DNA from: Chryseobacterium wanjuense
GTDB taxonomy: Bacteria; Bacteroidota; Bacteroidia; Flavobacteriales; Weeksellaceae
Direction of reading: 5' to 3'
Assembly (NCBI RefSeq): GCF_900111495.1
Contig: NZ_FOIU01000001.1
Coordinates: 2,046,001-2,110,000 of the forward strand
DNA: 64,000 nucleotides
Shown: one piece after another, positions 1 through 9,415 of the stretch
Position numbering within the stretch: position 1 is the stretch's first letter
How the letters are laid out: every line of letters begins with the position of its first letter
Notes under the pieces: generated by a model
What the model was told of the DNA's origin: nothing
Seen by the model: only the letters and a program-made list of their open reading frames with translations
Database searches by the model: none
Made by a program: the position numbers and the translations under genes

Positions 1-2
1 TA

Positions 3-632
3 CAAGCCAATGCTTTCATCAGATCCGGCATTGCCAAAAGATGTCTGGTGATCGGAGCAGAAACTCTTTCGCGTGTCGTAGACATTCATGACAGAGACAG
101 TATGATTTATGCAGACGGAGCCGGCGCTGTAGTCGTGGAGACCAGCAATGACGAATCGGGAATACAATCCCATTTGTCGGCATCATATACTTATAAGGAA
201 AAAGATTATTTATATTTCGGAAAATCGTACAACAATGAAAGCTGTCCGGATACGAAATATATCAAAATGGATGGAAGAAAAATCTACGAATTTGCCCTTA
301 TTCACGTTCCTGAAGCTATGAAACAATGTCTTGACAACAGCGGATATTCTATCGATCAGCTAAGCAAAATCATTATTCACCAGGCAAATGAAAAAATGGA
401 TGAAGCCATTGTAGAAAGGTTCTACCAGCTCTACAACACTCCTCTTCCACCCAACATCATGCCGATGGTGATCGATAAGCTCGGTAACAGCAGTGTTGCT
501 ACGATCCCTACTCTATTGGCCATGATTTTAAAAGGTGAAATGGAGGCTCATAGCATCAAAAAAGATGATATCGTTTTATTTGCATCGGTAGGTGCGGGAA
601 TGAACATTAATGCGTTCGTTTATAAGTTTTAA
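3..632 (+). CDS. 3-oxoacyl-ACP synthase III (FabH-like), 3' part
   Basis: C-terminal part of a thiolase-fold ketosynthase III, which condenses an acyl-CoA or acyl-ACP starter with malonyl-ACP. The frame is open from base 3 and the start lies outside the window. Visible family features are 'ADGAGAVVVE', 'IIIHQAN' (the catalytic His and the HQAN motif) and 'GNSSVATIPT' (the catalytic Asn). The active-site Cys must lie upstream of the window. The C-terminal 'FASVGAGMNINAFVYKF' is typical of FabH paralogues. A stand-alone secondary-metabolite KASIII cannot be told from a fatty-acid FabH paralogue here. Confidence 0.85.
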   Translation, partial: QANAFIRSGIAKRCLVIGAETLSRVVDIHDRDSMIYADGAGAVVVETSNDESGIQSHLSASYTYKEKDYLYFGKSYNNESCPDTKYIKMDGRKIYEFALIHVPEAMKQCLDNSGYSIDQLSKIIIHQANEKMDEAIVERFYQLYNTPLPPNIMPMVIDKLGNSSVATIPTLLAMILKGEMEAHSIKKDDIVLFASVGAGMNINAFVYKF

Positions 633-730
633 TGTCTTAAAAAACAACTCAATCTGAATAAATCGCAGCCATAAAAATAATTTTCTGACAATCAATTAAT
701 TAAAACCGCTTTTTATTCGTTTATTTAATG

Positions 731-738
731 TATCTTTG
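731..738 (+). promoter_or_regulatory. TAnnTTTG -7 element upstream of the cold-shock gene
   Basis: TATCTTTG is a perfect match to the Bacteroidota -7 consensus TAnnTTTG. It would start transcription near base 745 and leave a 5' leader of about 170 nt, as is common for cold-shock genes. No clear -33 TTTG is visible. The rest of 633-917 is AT-rich with no other feature. Confidence 0.5.
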
Positions 739-917
739 CTTCATATATAATAAATAGGTTTCTGCCTTTGCGCTTCTGCTTTAGTTTAAAAATCACCATT
801 TTTTTCCTTTCAGTACTGCTTTTTCAGCCGCCCAATTTTTTAGATAATTTAAAATAAATCAATTAAGATTTTTTTTAATAATAAATAAGTAATACAACAA
901 TTTTTAATATAATTACA

Positions 918-1112
918 ATGCAAGAAGGCACAGTAAAATTTTTTAACGAAGCAAAAGGCTTCGGATTTATTTCTCCGGCAGACGGAGGAAAAGACGTATT
1001 CGTACATTCCTCAGGATTGATCTCAAGAACAATTCGTGAGAATGACAAAGTAGTTTTTGAAACACAGCGTGGAGAAAAAGGTTTAAATGCTATTAACGTA
1101 AAATTAGCATAG
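918..1112 (+). CDS. cspA: Cold-shock protein, CspA family
   Basis: A 64-residue single cold-shock (OB-fold) domain that binds single-stranded nucleic acid as an RNA chaperone. RNP1 'KGFGFI' (residues 13-18) and RNP2 'DVFVHSS' (26-32) are intact, and the length is normal for the family. It is a single gene with a long AT-rich leader carrying a good -7 element, and it is followed by a strong bidirectional terminator at 1275. The paralogue letter within the csp family cannot be assigned. Confidence 0.95.
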   Translation: MQEGTVKFFNEAKGFGFISPADGGKDVFVHSSGLISRTIRENDKVVFETQRGEKGLNAINVKLA

Positions 1113-1274
1113 AATCCTTTTGAATGGATAAACTATAAAATCAATAGTTGAATATTCCATAAAAACTTTTAAATAGTAACAAGCAACTATCAAATCATTA
1201 TTTATACAGTTCATCTGCTACAATTTTATTTAAAAGAACAATTTTTTGGAATATATTCAATTTTGAATAATTTA

Positions 1275-1311
1275 AAAAGTTTCGGCAAATCTTCGATTTG
1301 CCGAAACTTTT
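1275..1311. terminator. Bidirectional intrinsic terminator
   Basis: A perfect 17-bp inverted repeat (arms 1275-1291 and 1295-1311) with a 3-nt TTC loop. The A-run on the left and T-run on the right give a U-tract in both directions. It lies between the converging cold-shock gene and the GH88 gene and serves both. Confidence 0.9.
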
Positions 1312-1322
1312 CTTTTATAGCA

Positions 1323-2513
1323 TTACTGTAAATACCAGTCTTTATATCTCTTCAAAGCTTCCAGAAAATAATAATCTGCATAGATCAGCGGAACATCGAT
1401 CTCAGAATTCAAAGGCAATCCTCCGGTACTGTGCATCAATAAAAATCCACCGTTTTCGTTCAGTTTTGCGTGATATTTTTCACCTGAAAGACTGACCAAC
1501 ATTTGTTTTGCTGCTTCTACACAAGTTTTCTTTTCATCACCATTTGTATATTGTCCCAATTCCAACAGCGCGGAAGCCATGATCGCAGCTGCGGAAGCAT
1601 CTTTCGGGACATTGGGAATCTTCGGATCGTTGAAATCCCAGTACGGAATTTTATCTTCCGGCAGAGTCGGATTATTGAGAATAAATTTTGCAATATTTCG
1701 CGCCTGATCCAGGTATTCTTGATCTTTTGTAAAACGGTACATCATCGTATATCCGTACAAAGCCCAAGCCTGACCTCGCGCCCAAGCCGAAGAATCAGAA
1801 TAGCCCTGAAATGTTTTTTTGCCAAGAACTTCCCCGGTATTCACATCATAATCAACAACATGATACGAACTGTAATCCGGTCTGAAATGATTTTCTATCG
1901 TTGTATTGGCGTGAGCAACAGCAATTTCCCTTATTTTTTGATCGCCTCCGTTTTGTGAAGCCCACATCAGCATTTCAAGATTCATCATATTATCGATAAT
2001 GACAGGCCCTTTGAAATCCGCCATTTTATCCCACGACAGAATAGCCTGCATTCCCGGTCGAAACCTTGTAGAAAGGGACTTTGCTGAAGTGAGGATAATT
2101 TCTTTATATTTTGGATCTTTGGTGATTCTGTACGCATTTCCGAAACTGCAAAACATCATGAACCCCAGATCATGATCTCTCGTAAAAGTCTTGTTAGGCT
2201 CTATCAATGCAAGTCTTTTCTCTGCCTCTGCTTTTATTTCCGGATCATTGGTCTGCTCATAAATCATCCACAACGAACCCGGATAAAACCCGGAACACCA
2301 CCACGAAATATCCCTTGTCACCAAACGATTTTCCGATGCATTGTAAGATTGTGGCATTTTATCCTTCGGAACAGATTTCATTAAAAAACGGTATTGCTTT
2401 TCAGCAAAATTAAATTCATTCCGAATCAAAGCGGACATTTCTTTTTTACTCTGTGCGTAAAAAGTGATATGTAAAACTGTAAAAACAGCAATGGAAAGCT
2501 TGTGCAAAGTCAT
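1323..2513 (-). CDS. GH88 family glycoside hydrolase (unsaturated glucuronyl hydrolase-like)
   Basis: A 396-residue exported protein with an N-terminal signal peptide (residues 1-21, ending at 'FYAQ') and an (alpha/alpha)6-barrel of the GH88/GH105 class. Recognisable blocks are 'WWCSGFYPGSLWM', 'HDLGFMMFCSFGNAY', 'IIDNMMNLEML' (carrying the family's conserved Asp), 'SSAWARGQAWALYGY' and 'IYADYYFLEALKR'. The family removes unsaturated uronic acids from oligosaccharides made by polysaccharide lyases. It stands alone here with no lyase or SusCD neighbour, so its in vivo substrate is open. Confidence 0.88.
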   Translation of the reverse strand: MTLHKLSIAVFTVLHITFYAQSKKEMSALIRNEFNFAEKQYRFLMKSVPKDKMPQSYNASENRLVTRDISWWCSGFYPGSLWMIYEQTNDPEIKAEAEKRLALIEPNKTFTRDHDLGFMMFCSFGNAYRITKDPKYKEIILTSAKSLSTRFRPGMQAILSWDKMADFKGPVIIDNMMNLEMLMWASQNGGDQKIREIAVAHANTTIENHFRPDYSSYHVVDYDVNTGEVLGKKTFQGYSDSSAWARGQAWALYGYTMMYRFTKDQEYLDQARNIAKFILNNPTLPEDKIPYWDFNDPKIPNVPKDASAAAIMASALLELGQYTNGDEKKTCVEAAKQMLVSLSGEKYHAKLNENGGFLLMHSTGGLPLNSEIDVPLIYADYYFLEALKRYKDWYLQ

Positions 2514-2625
2514 CTGTTATGGATATTCTTTGTACAATTTATTAATTTTTATGTTTGTTATGGAAAAATTTAATCTAAAAAAGCTCAGGGATAATTATTT
2601 TTAATTTAAAACTAAATTTTACGGG

Positions 2626-3618
2626 TTATTTATTGGAATTTTTAGATCCTAAAAACATATACGCCAAACCCAGTCCCAATCCTGCCAACGCCGCCAGTTT
2701 CGTTTTTCTTGAAAGAACCGGAAGCATGGTTTCTCCGTAAATCCGGTGAGGTTCTGATGAGGGTTCCAGAACATTTCCCGGCTCAGAAGGTGCATTTTTC
2801 ACTTTCATCATCAGTCTCATGGCTGCAGAAGCTGTATTGATAATCGGTTTTGGAAATAAACTGTAAATATTCACAAGGAATCTTGAGGCGATATCCGGGA
2901 ATAAATCTTTTTTTGGATTTTTGGCTAATTCTACAATTTTTGCCGCCGTATCTCGTGGATCTGCTGCAAACGGAGGAATTTTAAAATCTAATCCTGAATA
3001 TTTTGCAGAGTGCATATTTCCCGTTGAACGCTGAATCTGCGGGTAAAGATTACAAATATGAATATCCGGAAAATCGGAAATCTCACCATGAAGACATTCC
3101 ATCATCCCGCGAATACCGAATTTTGTGGAAGAATATACCGCACTGTACGGCGCCGGCATAAAACCTCCGATAGAAACATTATTGATTAAAATACCTTCAT
3201 TCTGTCGTTTAAAAATAGGCAAAACACTGTACGCTCCGTGCATATAACCGAAAAGATTCGTTTTGATAACCTGCTCGTTGAGCTCCATCGGGATTTCTTC
3301 AAATTTTCCGCTGGCCATTACTCCGGCATTGTTTACCCAGATATCAATCCGGCCGTTGAACTGCAGGGCTTTATTTGCAAGATTCTGAACATCGGAAGCT
3401 ATGGAAACATCCGTTGGCACAGCCACCGCCGCCACTTCCAGATCCCTGCACAGCTGTACCGTCTCATCCAGTCCATCCTTTCCTCTCGCTGCAACTACAA
3501 TATTGCACCCTTCCAAAGCAAATGCCTCGGCGATAGCTCTTCCTACTCCACTGCTTCCTCCTGTAATGACAACGGTTTTTCCTCTCAGGGTTCTTTGTAA
3601 ATTATTATCTGATTTCAT
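2626..3618 (-). CDS. SDR family oxidoreductase with C-terminal membrane anchor
   Basis: A 330-residue classical short-chain dehydrogenase. The Rossmann motif 'TGGSSGVGRA' lies near residues 20-29, 'NNAGVM' near 96, and the catalytic 'YSSTKFG' Tyr/Lys near 160. The C-terminal extension of about 60 residues ends in a hydrophobic helix ('LAALAGLGLGLAYMFLG') followed by a basic tail, so the enzyme is probably tail-anchored in the inner membrane. The substrate is unknown. It is monocistronic, with about 110 bp to the GH88 gene. Confidence 0.88.
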   Translation of the reverse strand: MKSDNNLQRTLRGKTVVITGGSSGVGRAIAEAFALEGCNIVVAARGKDGLDETVQLCRDLEVAAVAVPTDVSIASDVQNLANKALQFNGRIDIWVNNAGVMASGKFEEIPMELNEQVIKTNLFGYMHGAYSVLPIFKRQNEGILINNVSIGGFMPAPYSAVYSSTKFGIRGMMECLHGEISDFPDIHICNLYPQIQRSTGNMHSAKYSGLDFKIPPFAADPRDTAAKIVELAKNPKKDLFPDIASRFLVNIYSLFPKPIINTASAAMRLMMKVKNAPSEPGNVLEPSSEPHRIYGETMLPVLSRKTKLAALAGLGLGLAYMFLGSKNSNK

Positions 3619-3746
3619 TTCGTGATGGTTTTGGTTAATAGTTTAAAGTCAACCTATTATTATGCCATAGGAATTATTTTCAGAATTAATTTCAATACAA
3701 AGAATAATTTTAATTCAAATTTAACTTTAATAAAAATCATTCGAAT

Positions 3747-3974
3747 TTATTCATCAAATATCACTCTTCCGTCAAAGGGTTCGCTCCAGCAGACAAAAAT
3801 ACTTTTGTTGTGTCTTTTGATCTCGGCTGAAAGTACTTCGTAATCTCCGTCTTCTTTTTTTCTTTCAACGATCAGGTCGGAACCTTCGCCAATATTTCCT
3901 TCACGAAATTCCACTCTGTAATCTCCGGATGGATCTTGTACAAAATCCTCTTTTTTAAAATTCTGATGTGCCAT
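3747..3974 (-). CDS. Small hypothetical protein
   Basis: A 75-residue acidic and basic soluble protein ('MAHQNFKKEDFVQDPSG...') with no signal peptide or membrane segment and no family I recognise. Amino-acid use looks genuine and no other gene competes for the region. It lies 128 bp from the SDR start, on the same strand. Confidence 0.6.
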   Translation of the reverse strand: MAHQNFKKEDFVQDPSGDYRVEFREGNIGEGSDLIVERKKEDGDYEVLSAEIKRHNKSIFVCWSEPFDGRVIFDE

Positions 3975-4213
3975 GATTTTAAAATTTTTAAGTTATTTAT
4001 ACAACAGAATAAATTATGCCAAGATCGAATTTTATTATTTTTTCTTAAAAACTCTTAAATAACCTTAATAAATTTCTCTCAGGGAATTATTGGCACAATA
4101 TTTTAATTACACAAAACAACTCATAGTTAATTTGAGTTTTCATGGTTATTAGTTTTTTATCCTCGGAAATTTCTGGGGATTTTTTATTTTATTTTTTAGT
4201 CACAAAAGACTAT

Positions 4214-4492
4214 TCATTTAGTTTGATTTCTCGCTTTTTTCTTTACATCCCGCAGTTTTATAGTCAATGTTTTCCGGAGGTCGTCGTGAAAATCCTTATA
4301 GTTTTTGATGCTTTCCTGGAGTTTCTTTTTATTGCTTAAATAATCTTCGTAAAGCTCGCACAATTCAGAACCTTTCGCAATCACCTCACAAGACTCAATG
4401 TCTGATTCGTCGGTGGTTTTTTGCAATAAATACCTGTAATATTCCATGCGTTCCGTAAGGCTGTTATGAAATTTTGGTTCTATTCCCTGCAT
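4214..4492 (-). CDS. Small hypothetical protein downstream of the S41 protease
   Basis: A 92-residue, highly charged, largely helical protein with a likely coiled coil in its second half ('SNKKKLQESIKNYKDFHDD...') and a basic C-terminus. It begins 21 nt after the S41 protease gene on the same strand, so the two are probably co-transcribed. I recognise no family. Confidence 0.55.
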   Translation of the reverse strand: MQGIEPKFHNSLTERMEYYRYLLQKTTDESDIESCEVIAKGSELCELYEDYLSNKKKLQESIKNYKDFHDDLRKTLTIKLRDVKKKARNQTK

Positions 4493-4513
4493 TGCTTACT
4501 ATTTTATTTAAAC

Positions 4514-5863
4514 TTAATTTGAAAAACCGATATACGGACTGTCGCTTTGATATAAAACTTTCACATCCTGAGGCTGTGTTCCATTGTATATTGATTTTGA
4601 ATAAATTTGATGTAAAACCGACGAAAGCAAAACCTCATCGGGATCACCCAGAGTTCGCAGCGGCAAAGCAGAATATTCATTAACCTGAATTTGAGGAGCA
4701 ATCCCGTTGGTGTAATTGCCTTCACCGCTCGCATTGAAAACTTTATAAATCACAGGATGCATCTGCCACGTAATTTTCTTCGGTTTTCTTCGGTCTTCCA
4801 CCACAAATCCGGCCATATCTTTTCCTAATGTTGCATCACCAACCTGAATGACCTGCAGATAAGGCTTTAAATTATTAATAACAATTTCAGAAGCGGAAGC
4901 GGTACTTTTCGATGTGATGACGTATACTTTATTCAATCCTAACGAATTAGCATGCAAAACACTGAAATCAAGCGCGTTGGAATCATAGGAAATCTGTTGG
5001 GAAAATGTTCTTTTTACTTCACCCCCGTTTTTGTTTCCTTTGTAAATGATGAACGGCGAATTGGCAGAAATCCCTGCTGGAATCAAGGAACAAAGCGCGG
5101 CCGACGATGAAACAGAACCTCCGTAATTGTACCGAAGATCCAGGATCAGCTCCTGAACTCCTTCAGTTTTGAATTCTGCAAACTTCTGGTTCAGAGCAGA
5201 GGTCATTCCGTCCGGAAAATCATAGATATAGAGATAGGCTGTTTTTTTATTGTTTTGTTCGAAAATTTTGGACATTAAGGGCTGGTCAAGCGAATATCCG
5301 TAGTAGACCGTAATATTTTTTTCGTTAATAATCGAGCCGTTTTCCCAATTTCCAACGGTCAGTTGAATAACCGTCTGATCCGGAATCGCAGCCGTCAATT
5401 CTTCCGCATTGGAAGCTGTAATGGCCACTCCGTTGATTTTTTTTATGACCATTCCCCTTTCCAGTCCGGCATTCATAGCGGGGGAGTTTTTTAATACTAA
5501 TTTTATCACCGTTACCACTTCACCATTTGCCAGCTGCAAAACAGTATAATCGAAACCATACATATTGCGCACCGAACGGGGATAGGAAGAAGAATCCGCT
5601 GTATTTACGATAAAAGAAAAACGATCCTGAGGAGCCAGTAAACTTTTAAAAAAATCCTTTGTCGGGAGATGATAATCGGGCTTTGCAGGCATCTGATCTG
5701 CCCAGTAATAATACCGCCTAATGCTGTCCTGAACCCAGACATTCACTGCTTCTGTGCTTCCTTCGGGAAAATCCGGGATTTCGTCGTCTGTACGGTTGCA
5801 GGAAATCATTAAAACCGATAAAAACAGTACCGCAAGTATTTGAATATTAAAAAAGTTCCTCAT
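4514..5863 (-). CDS. S41 family C-terminal-processing peptidase, lipoprotein with PDZ domain
   Basis: A 449-residue predicted lipoprotein (lipobox 'VLMISC', residues 17-22). A PDZ-like domain follows at about 95-190 ('NSPAMNAGLERGMVIKKING'), then the S41 catalytic domain. The Ser loop 'STASASEIVINN' and the Lys region 'TLGKDMAG' of the Ser/Lys dyad are present, as is 'LILDLRYNYGGS'. It begins 13 nt after the upstream lipoprotein gene, inside the minus-strand series running from the TonB receptor. It probably processes envelope or surface proteins; a direct role in receptor function is inference. Confidence 0.88.
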   Translation of the reverse strand: MRNFFNIQILAVLFLSVLMISCNRTDDEIPDFPEGSTEAVNVWVQDSIRRYYYWADQMPAKPDYHLPTKDFFKSLLAPQDRFSFIVNTADSSSYPRSVRNMYGFDYTVLQLANGEVVTVIKLVLKNSPAMNAGLERGMVIKKINGVAITASNAEELTAAIPDQTVIQLTVGNWENGSIINEKNITVYYGYSLDQPLMSKIFEQNNKKTAYLYIYDFPDGMTSALNQKFAEFKTEGVQELILDLRYNYGGSVSSSAALCSLIPAGISANSPFIIYKGNKNGGEVKRTFSQQISYDSNALDFSVLHANSLGLNKVYVITSKSTASASEIVINNLKPYLQVIQVGDATLGKDMAGFVVEDRRKPKKITWQMHPVIYKVFNASGEGNYTNGIAPQIQVNEYSALPLRTLGDPDEVLLSSVLHQIYSKSIYNGTQPQDVKVLYQSDSPYIGFSN

Positions 5864-5876
5864 AAATTGTCATCTT

Positions 5877-6617
5877 TTATAAATAATCTGCAATATCAAT
5901 ATCCCCTTTTACGACCCATACTCCGTTCTCCATTTTCTCCTGAAGCACGATCATATTGGCTCCGATGTCCTGCTTTAAAGTTACTTTGATAGTATTCGAT
6001 CCCGTGTAAGGTTCTGTGGTTCCCGGCTTGTATAATTCGAGATAAACGGGAGCCGTCGTGCTAAAGAAATTATAGATTTTCACGGAAGTGAAATCCTTTT
6101 TCCCGATGTTGTCAAATTCTGCCAGGACAAGTCCGTTTTCCCTTTTTAAAACACCTTTTACGCCGTCCAGCGAAGTGCCGGAAAACTCACCGAGATTCGG
6201 GAAAATAAATTCGAAGCCGACTTTTCCTAAATTCACCTGAGGTTTTATCGCATAAGTCTGCAGAAAAATCCCCGGAAGATTGAAAAAAGACACGTTTTTG
6301 TAATCTTCAAAATTGTTGTAGGTAATGGTATATTTTGCAATTTGAGTTCCTGTTTCGTTGTTATAGATGCCCAATTCATCGGTTTCGCCTTCATCGAGCA
6401 CAAACATCAGCTGGGTTTCTATTTTGTCTGTATACGAATTTTTCCCATTGATTTCGATGGGTTTTCCGTTCAATCTCAACTGCAGAACATCCGGCTTGGA
6501 ATATCCTTTTATATTGACTTCCGCAGCTTGCTGAGCCTTATCAAAACGCTCCATCGTACTGTTGTCTGTACAGGAAAATAGTATCGCAAACAGTATCATT
6601 GCTATGATCTTTTTCAT
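5877..6617 (-). CDS. Hypothetical lipoprotein
   Basis: A 246-residue protein with signal peptide and lipobox ('ILFAILFSC', residues 8-16), rich in beta strands. I do not recognise a named domain; some stretches recall the immunoglobulin-like envelope lipoproteins of flavobacteria. It lies between a T9SS cargo gene and the S41 protease gene on the same strand, which suggests a shared envelope role. Confidence 0.65.
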   Translation of the reverse strand: MKKIIAMILFAILFSCTDNSTMERFDKAQQAAEVNIKGYSKPDVLQLRLNGKPIEINGKNSYTDKIETQLMFVLDEGETDELGIYNNETGTQIAKYTITYNNFEDYKNVSFFNLPGIFLQTYAIKPQVNLGKVGFEFIFPNLGEFSGTSLDGVKGVLKRENGLVLAEFDNIGKKDFTSVKIYNFFSTTAPVYLELYKPGTTEPYTGSNTIKVTLKQDIGANMIVLQEKMENGVWVVKGDIDIADYL

Positions 6618-6804
6618 TTAAAATTATTTTAAATAATAAAATTTAAAAATTGCCCCACCCTAAACTGCAGGGCAATCATTTTTATAAAAACTAAATCGGA
6701 TATGTTTCTGTTTTCACAGATTGTATGTTTAAGCTATAAGCCTTACATTATTTTTAGAGTTTTCATGGAAATTTTTTTACAAACATCCTTGTGTTTAATG
6801 ATGA

Positions 6805-7722
6805 TTATTTTTTAATGAATTTTAATCTTTCTGTCAGAATACCGTCGCTTACCTCAGCAAAATAAGTTCCTGCTGAAAGCTCACTAACATTGATATTTCC
6901 TGAGTATTTGGTATTGATTATTTTTTGTCCGGCAGCATTGTAAACCGTCACTGTCGTATTGTTTTGTTTTAATTTCGGATTAAGCTGCAGCTGTAAAGAA
7001 TTGGCTACAGGATTTTCCATTATTCTGGTAAGATTTTTTGTTTCTTTTATGTCTTTTGTTTTTAACACTGAAGCGAAAATCGTCATCTCATTAATATTAA
7101 TATTTTGAGAATTGGATGCTGCTCCGGATGAGATTCTGTTTGACCAAAGTCCAATATAGATTTTCTTTCCTGCAAACGCTGAAATGTCTATCAAACATTC
7201 CGCATACTGATTAAGATCCGCAGGTAAATTAGCCGAAGTCGCATTGAATCTGTACGCAGCTCCATTGGAATTTTGTGCTTCTGTAGCCATTTGCTGGAAA
7301 TCTGATAAATCCGGAACCTGCTTTTGAGGCGTACTTACAAAAATATATACATCTCTGCTTACCAAAACGTGCGTAGACCTCTGTCTTCCGATATATCCCG
7401 CCAGTGTAAGGGTTCCTCCCGCGCTGGTAAGATCGATTTGAGGCGAAATAATCCAGTCGTTTTCAGTAGCAAAACCCGTAGCATTTCCCGTAGGAACAAG
7501 ATTGATCGAGTGGCGAAGAACTCCCGACGGACCATAAGCAAGCGCAGTACCGTTGTGGTAAATGTTTTGTCCCTGTACCCATCCGTTTCCATTGCCGTTC
7601 AGGTCATGGAACGTCCATCCCTGAAGATCAGCAGCAGTATCAAAAGAATTGCTCCAAACAGGATATTGTGCAAATATCGCCTGTGACAGAAGGACAACAG
7701 ATAATAAAATTATTTTTTTCAT
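6805..7722 (-). CDS. T9SS-secreted protein with choice-of-anchor J-like domain
   Basis: A 305-residue exported protein: signal peptide (1-18, 'SQAIFAQ'), then a jelly-roll 'choice-of-anchor J / cleaved adhesin'-type domain ('WSNSFDTAADLQGWTFHD', 'ENDWIISPQIDL'). A type A T9SS sorting domain closes it ('NPVANSLQLQL...VTVYNAAGQKII...LSAGTYFAEV...RLKFIKK'). It should be exported to the cell surface. It follows the beta-helix lipoprotein gene with a 72-bp gap. Confidence 0.85.
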   Translation of the reverse strand: MKKIILLSVVLLSQAIFAQYPVWSNSFDTAADLQGWTFHDLNGNGNGWVQGQNIYHNGTALAYGPSGVLRHSINLVPTGNATGFATENDWIISPQIDLTSAGGTLTLAGYIGRQRSTHVLVSRDVYIFVSTPQKQVPDLSDFQQMATEAQNSNGAAYRFNATSANLPADLNQYAECLIDISAFAGKKIYIGLWSNRISSGAASNSQNININEMTIFASVLKTKDIKETKNLTRIMENPVANSLQLQLNPKLKQNNTTVTVYNAAGQKIINTKYSGNINVSELSAGTYFAEVSDGILTERLKFIKK

Positions 7723-7794
7723 AATACTAATTATTAATTTATTTTAAAAAAAAGTAAAAGCAGGGAAAGCAATCACCCTCCCTGCTATTAATTA

Positions 7795-9114
7795 TTAATC
7801 TACAATTGAGAAGTCATATTTCGTCCAAGTACCCTGGAAGTTTCCACAGTTTCTTGGAGATACGTTCCAACCACCATTGTTGTAGAATGGCTGAGACATA
7901 CCGAAAGCATTAGCAGTTGCTGAAACCACTAAGTTTGCCGCAGGAATTCCTGAAGTTCCCAAACCTGTAACAGCAGTCGTAAAGCCGTGTACTTTGATTG
8001 AGCTGTATGTAGATGCAGAAGACAATTCAGATCCTGAACCTTCTACTCTGATTCCTGTAGGATATCCTGTAATTACAGCATCATTTAACGTTAATTTTCC
8101 GTTTCTTCTGATGTGGATCCCGTTTTCATACTTTGGTCCTGTATAAGGTGACGGTGATGTGTACAACTGGTTCGTCTGAGTACCTACGATCGTAAGGTTA
8201 TTGATTACCGGGTGTGTCAACAATGGCGTTGAAGTACCTCCAGCGTTGTTATCCAACTCGATACCGTTTGTATCAGAAACCTGTCCGCTTATAGTGTGCC
8301 CAGAATTGAAATCAGCCAAAGCCAATGCACAAGTAATTGTCCCTGTATATCCGTTATCAAAATCGAAGTTATCATCTTCCGCAGCGAAAGAAACCAAATT
8401 TGTAGCGTTTACAGTTCCTCCGAAAAATTCGAAAGAATCGTCCTGCCCGTAAGAAACCTGGATGTGATCCAACGTAGTACCGCTTCCAACACCAGCCAAT
8501 GTCAAAGCATTCACCTCGTTTCCGGAATTAGCACCTACGAAATCATATCCTGCGAACTCGATACGAACGTATTTCATTGTTCCGGCGTTGTGAGCAGAGT
8601 TGCTTCCTCCAAAATAGAACATAGAATTCTGAGGAAGACCTTCTACAGTCGTCGTTGTAGGTACGTTTGTAGGAGCATCTCCCAATAGAATCACCCCTCC
8701 GAAATCTCCTGCTTCAGCAGTCGTATCTTCGTTTCCGTCTAATAAGTTGTAGCTTGTAAAGATAATTGGCTGAGATTCTGTACCTGTAGCGTTGATCTGA
8801 CCTGTTTTTGTAATGATCAAAACACCTCTACCTTCTCCATCAGCGTTTGGTTTAGCTTTGATGAATGTTCCCGGAAGAATCGTTAAAGTAGCACCGTCTC
8901 TTACAGCAATATTACCGTCAAGCTCTACTACACCGCTCCATGTTGTGTTTGAAGTGATGTCGCTGTTTACAACCGTTACAGGAAGTGTAGAAGCTGTAAT
9001 ATATTCTGCAGAAGTAGACTTCATGTCGAAAGAGTTTGAAGAATCTGCTAAAGAATCATGTTGGCAAGCAGTAAGTGATAAAGCTGCAGCTGCGATTAAA
9101 GTTAATTTTCTCAT
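7795..9114 (-). CDS. Right-handed beta-helix surface lipoprotein
   Basis: A 439-residue predicted lipoprotein (signal ending 'AAALSLTAC', Cys 17). It is Asn/Gly/Thr-rich with repeating short-strand turns ('GAQTL..PGTFIKA', 'KYVRIEFAGYDF', 'LTLAGVGSGTTLDHIQVSYGQDDSFEFFGG'), typical of a parallel beta-helix. In Flavobacteriia such proteins commonly sit next to TonB receptors, as here, and may act as the receptor's surface partner. The exact ligand is unknown. Base use is more regular than in its neighbours, which suggests high expression. Confidence 0.75.
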   Translation of the reverse strand: MRKLTLIAAAALSLTACQHDSLADSSNSFDMKSTSAEYITASTLPVTVVNSDITSNTTWSGVVELDGNIAVRDGATLTILPGTFIKAKPNADGEGRGVLIITKTGQINATGTESQPIIFTSYNLLDGNEDTTAEAGDFGGVILLGDAPTNVPTTTTVEGLPQNSMFYFGGSNSAHNAGTMKYVRIEFAGYDFVGANSGNEVNALTLAGVGSGTTLDHIQVSYGQDDSFEFFGGTVNATNLVSFAAEDDNFDFDNGYTGTITCALALADFNSGHTISGQVSDTNGIELDNNAGGTSTPLLTHPVINNLTIVGTQTNQLYTSPSPYTGPKYENGIHIRRNGKLTLNDAVITGYPTGIRVEGSGSELSSASTYSSIKVHGFTTAVTGLGTSGIPAANLVVSATANAFGMSQPFYNNGGWNVSPRNCGNFQGTWTKYDFSIVD

Positions 9115-9415
9115 TGTTAAAAGTTTTGAATCACCAGATCATTTTGTTTATGTTTCCAGACCTGATTTTTTTAATATTTAGAAATACCCGCCTCAGTATT
9201 TCTGCGATTTGGTTAGTTTTTTACTCAACCTTACATGAGGAGCTGTAGTGAAGAGTTCCCTGTTTACTTTCTGCTGACATTCGGGAAATATCGGCGTCGG
9301 TTTTTTCCGGAATCATACTGTGTTGCGCATCATCAGTATTGTTTTTGATTCATTTCAGGATACCGAAACCTGTACGTTGCATTACTGAGCTCTTTTCTAT
9401 TTTTTATAATATTTT
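9115..9415. other. Intergenic region between TonB receptor and beta-helix lipoprotein
   Basis: 301 bp. An 8-bp inverted repeat with an 8-nt loop sits at 9180-9203, without a U-tract on either side, so it is more likely a leader or processing hairpin than a terminator. No ORF is credible. Confidence 0.4.
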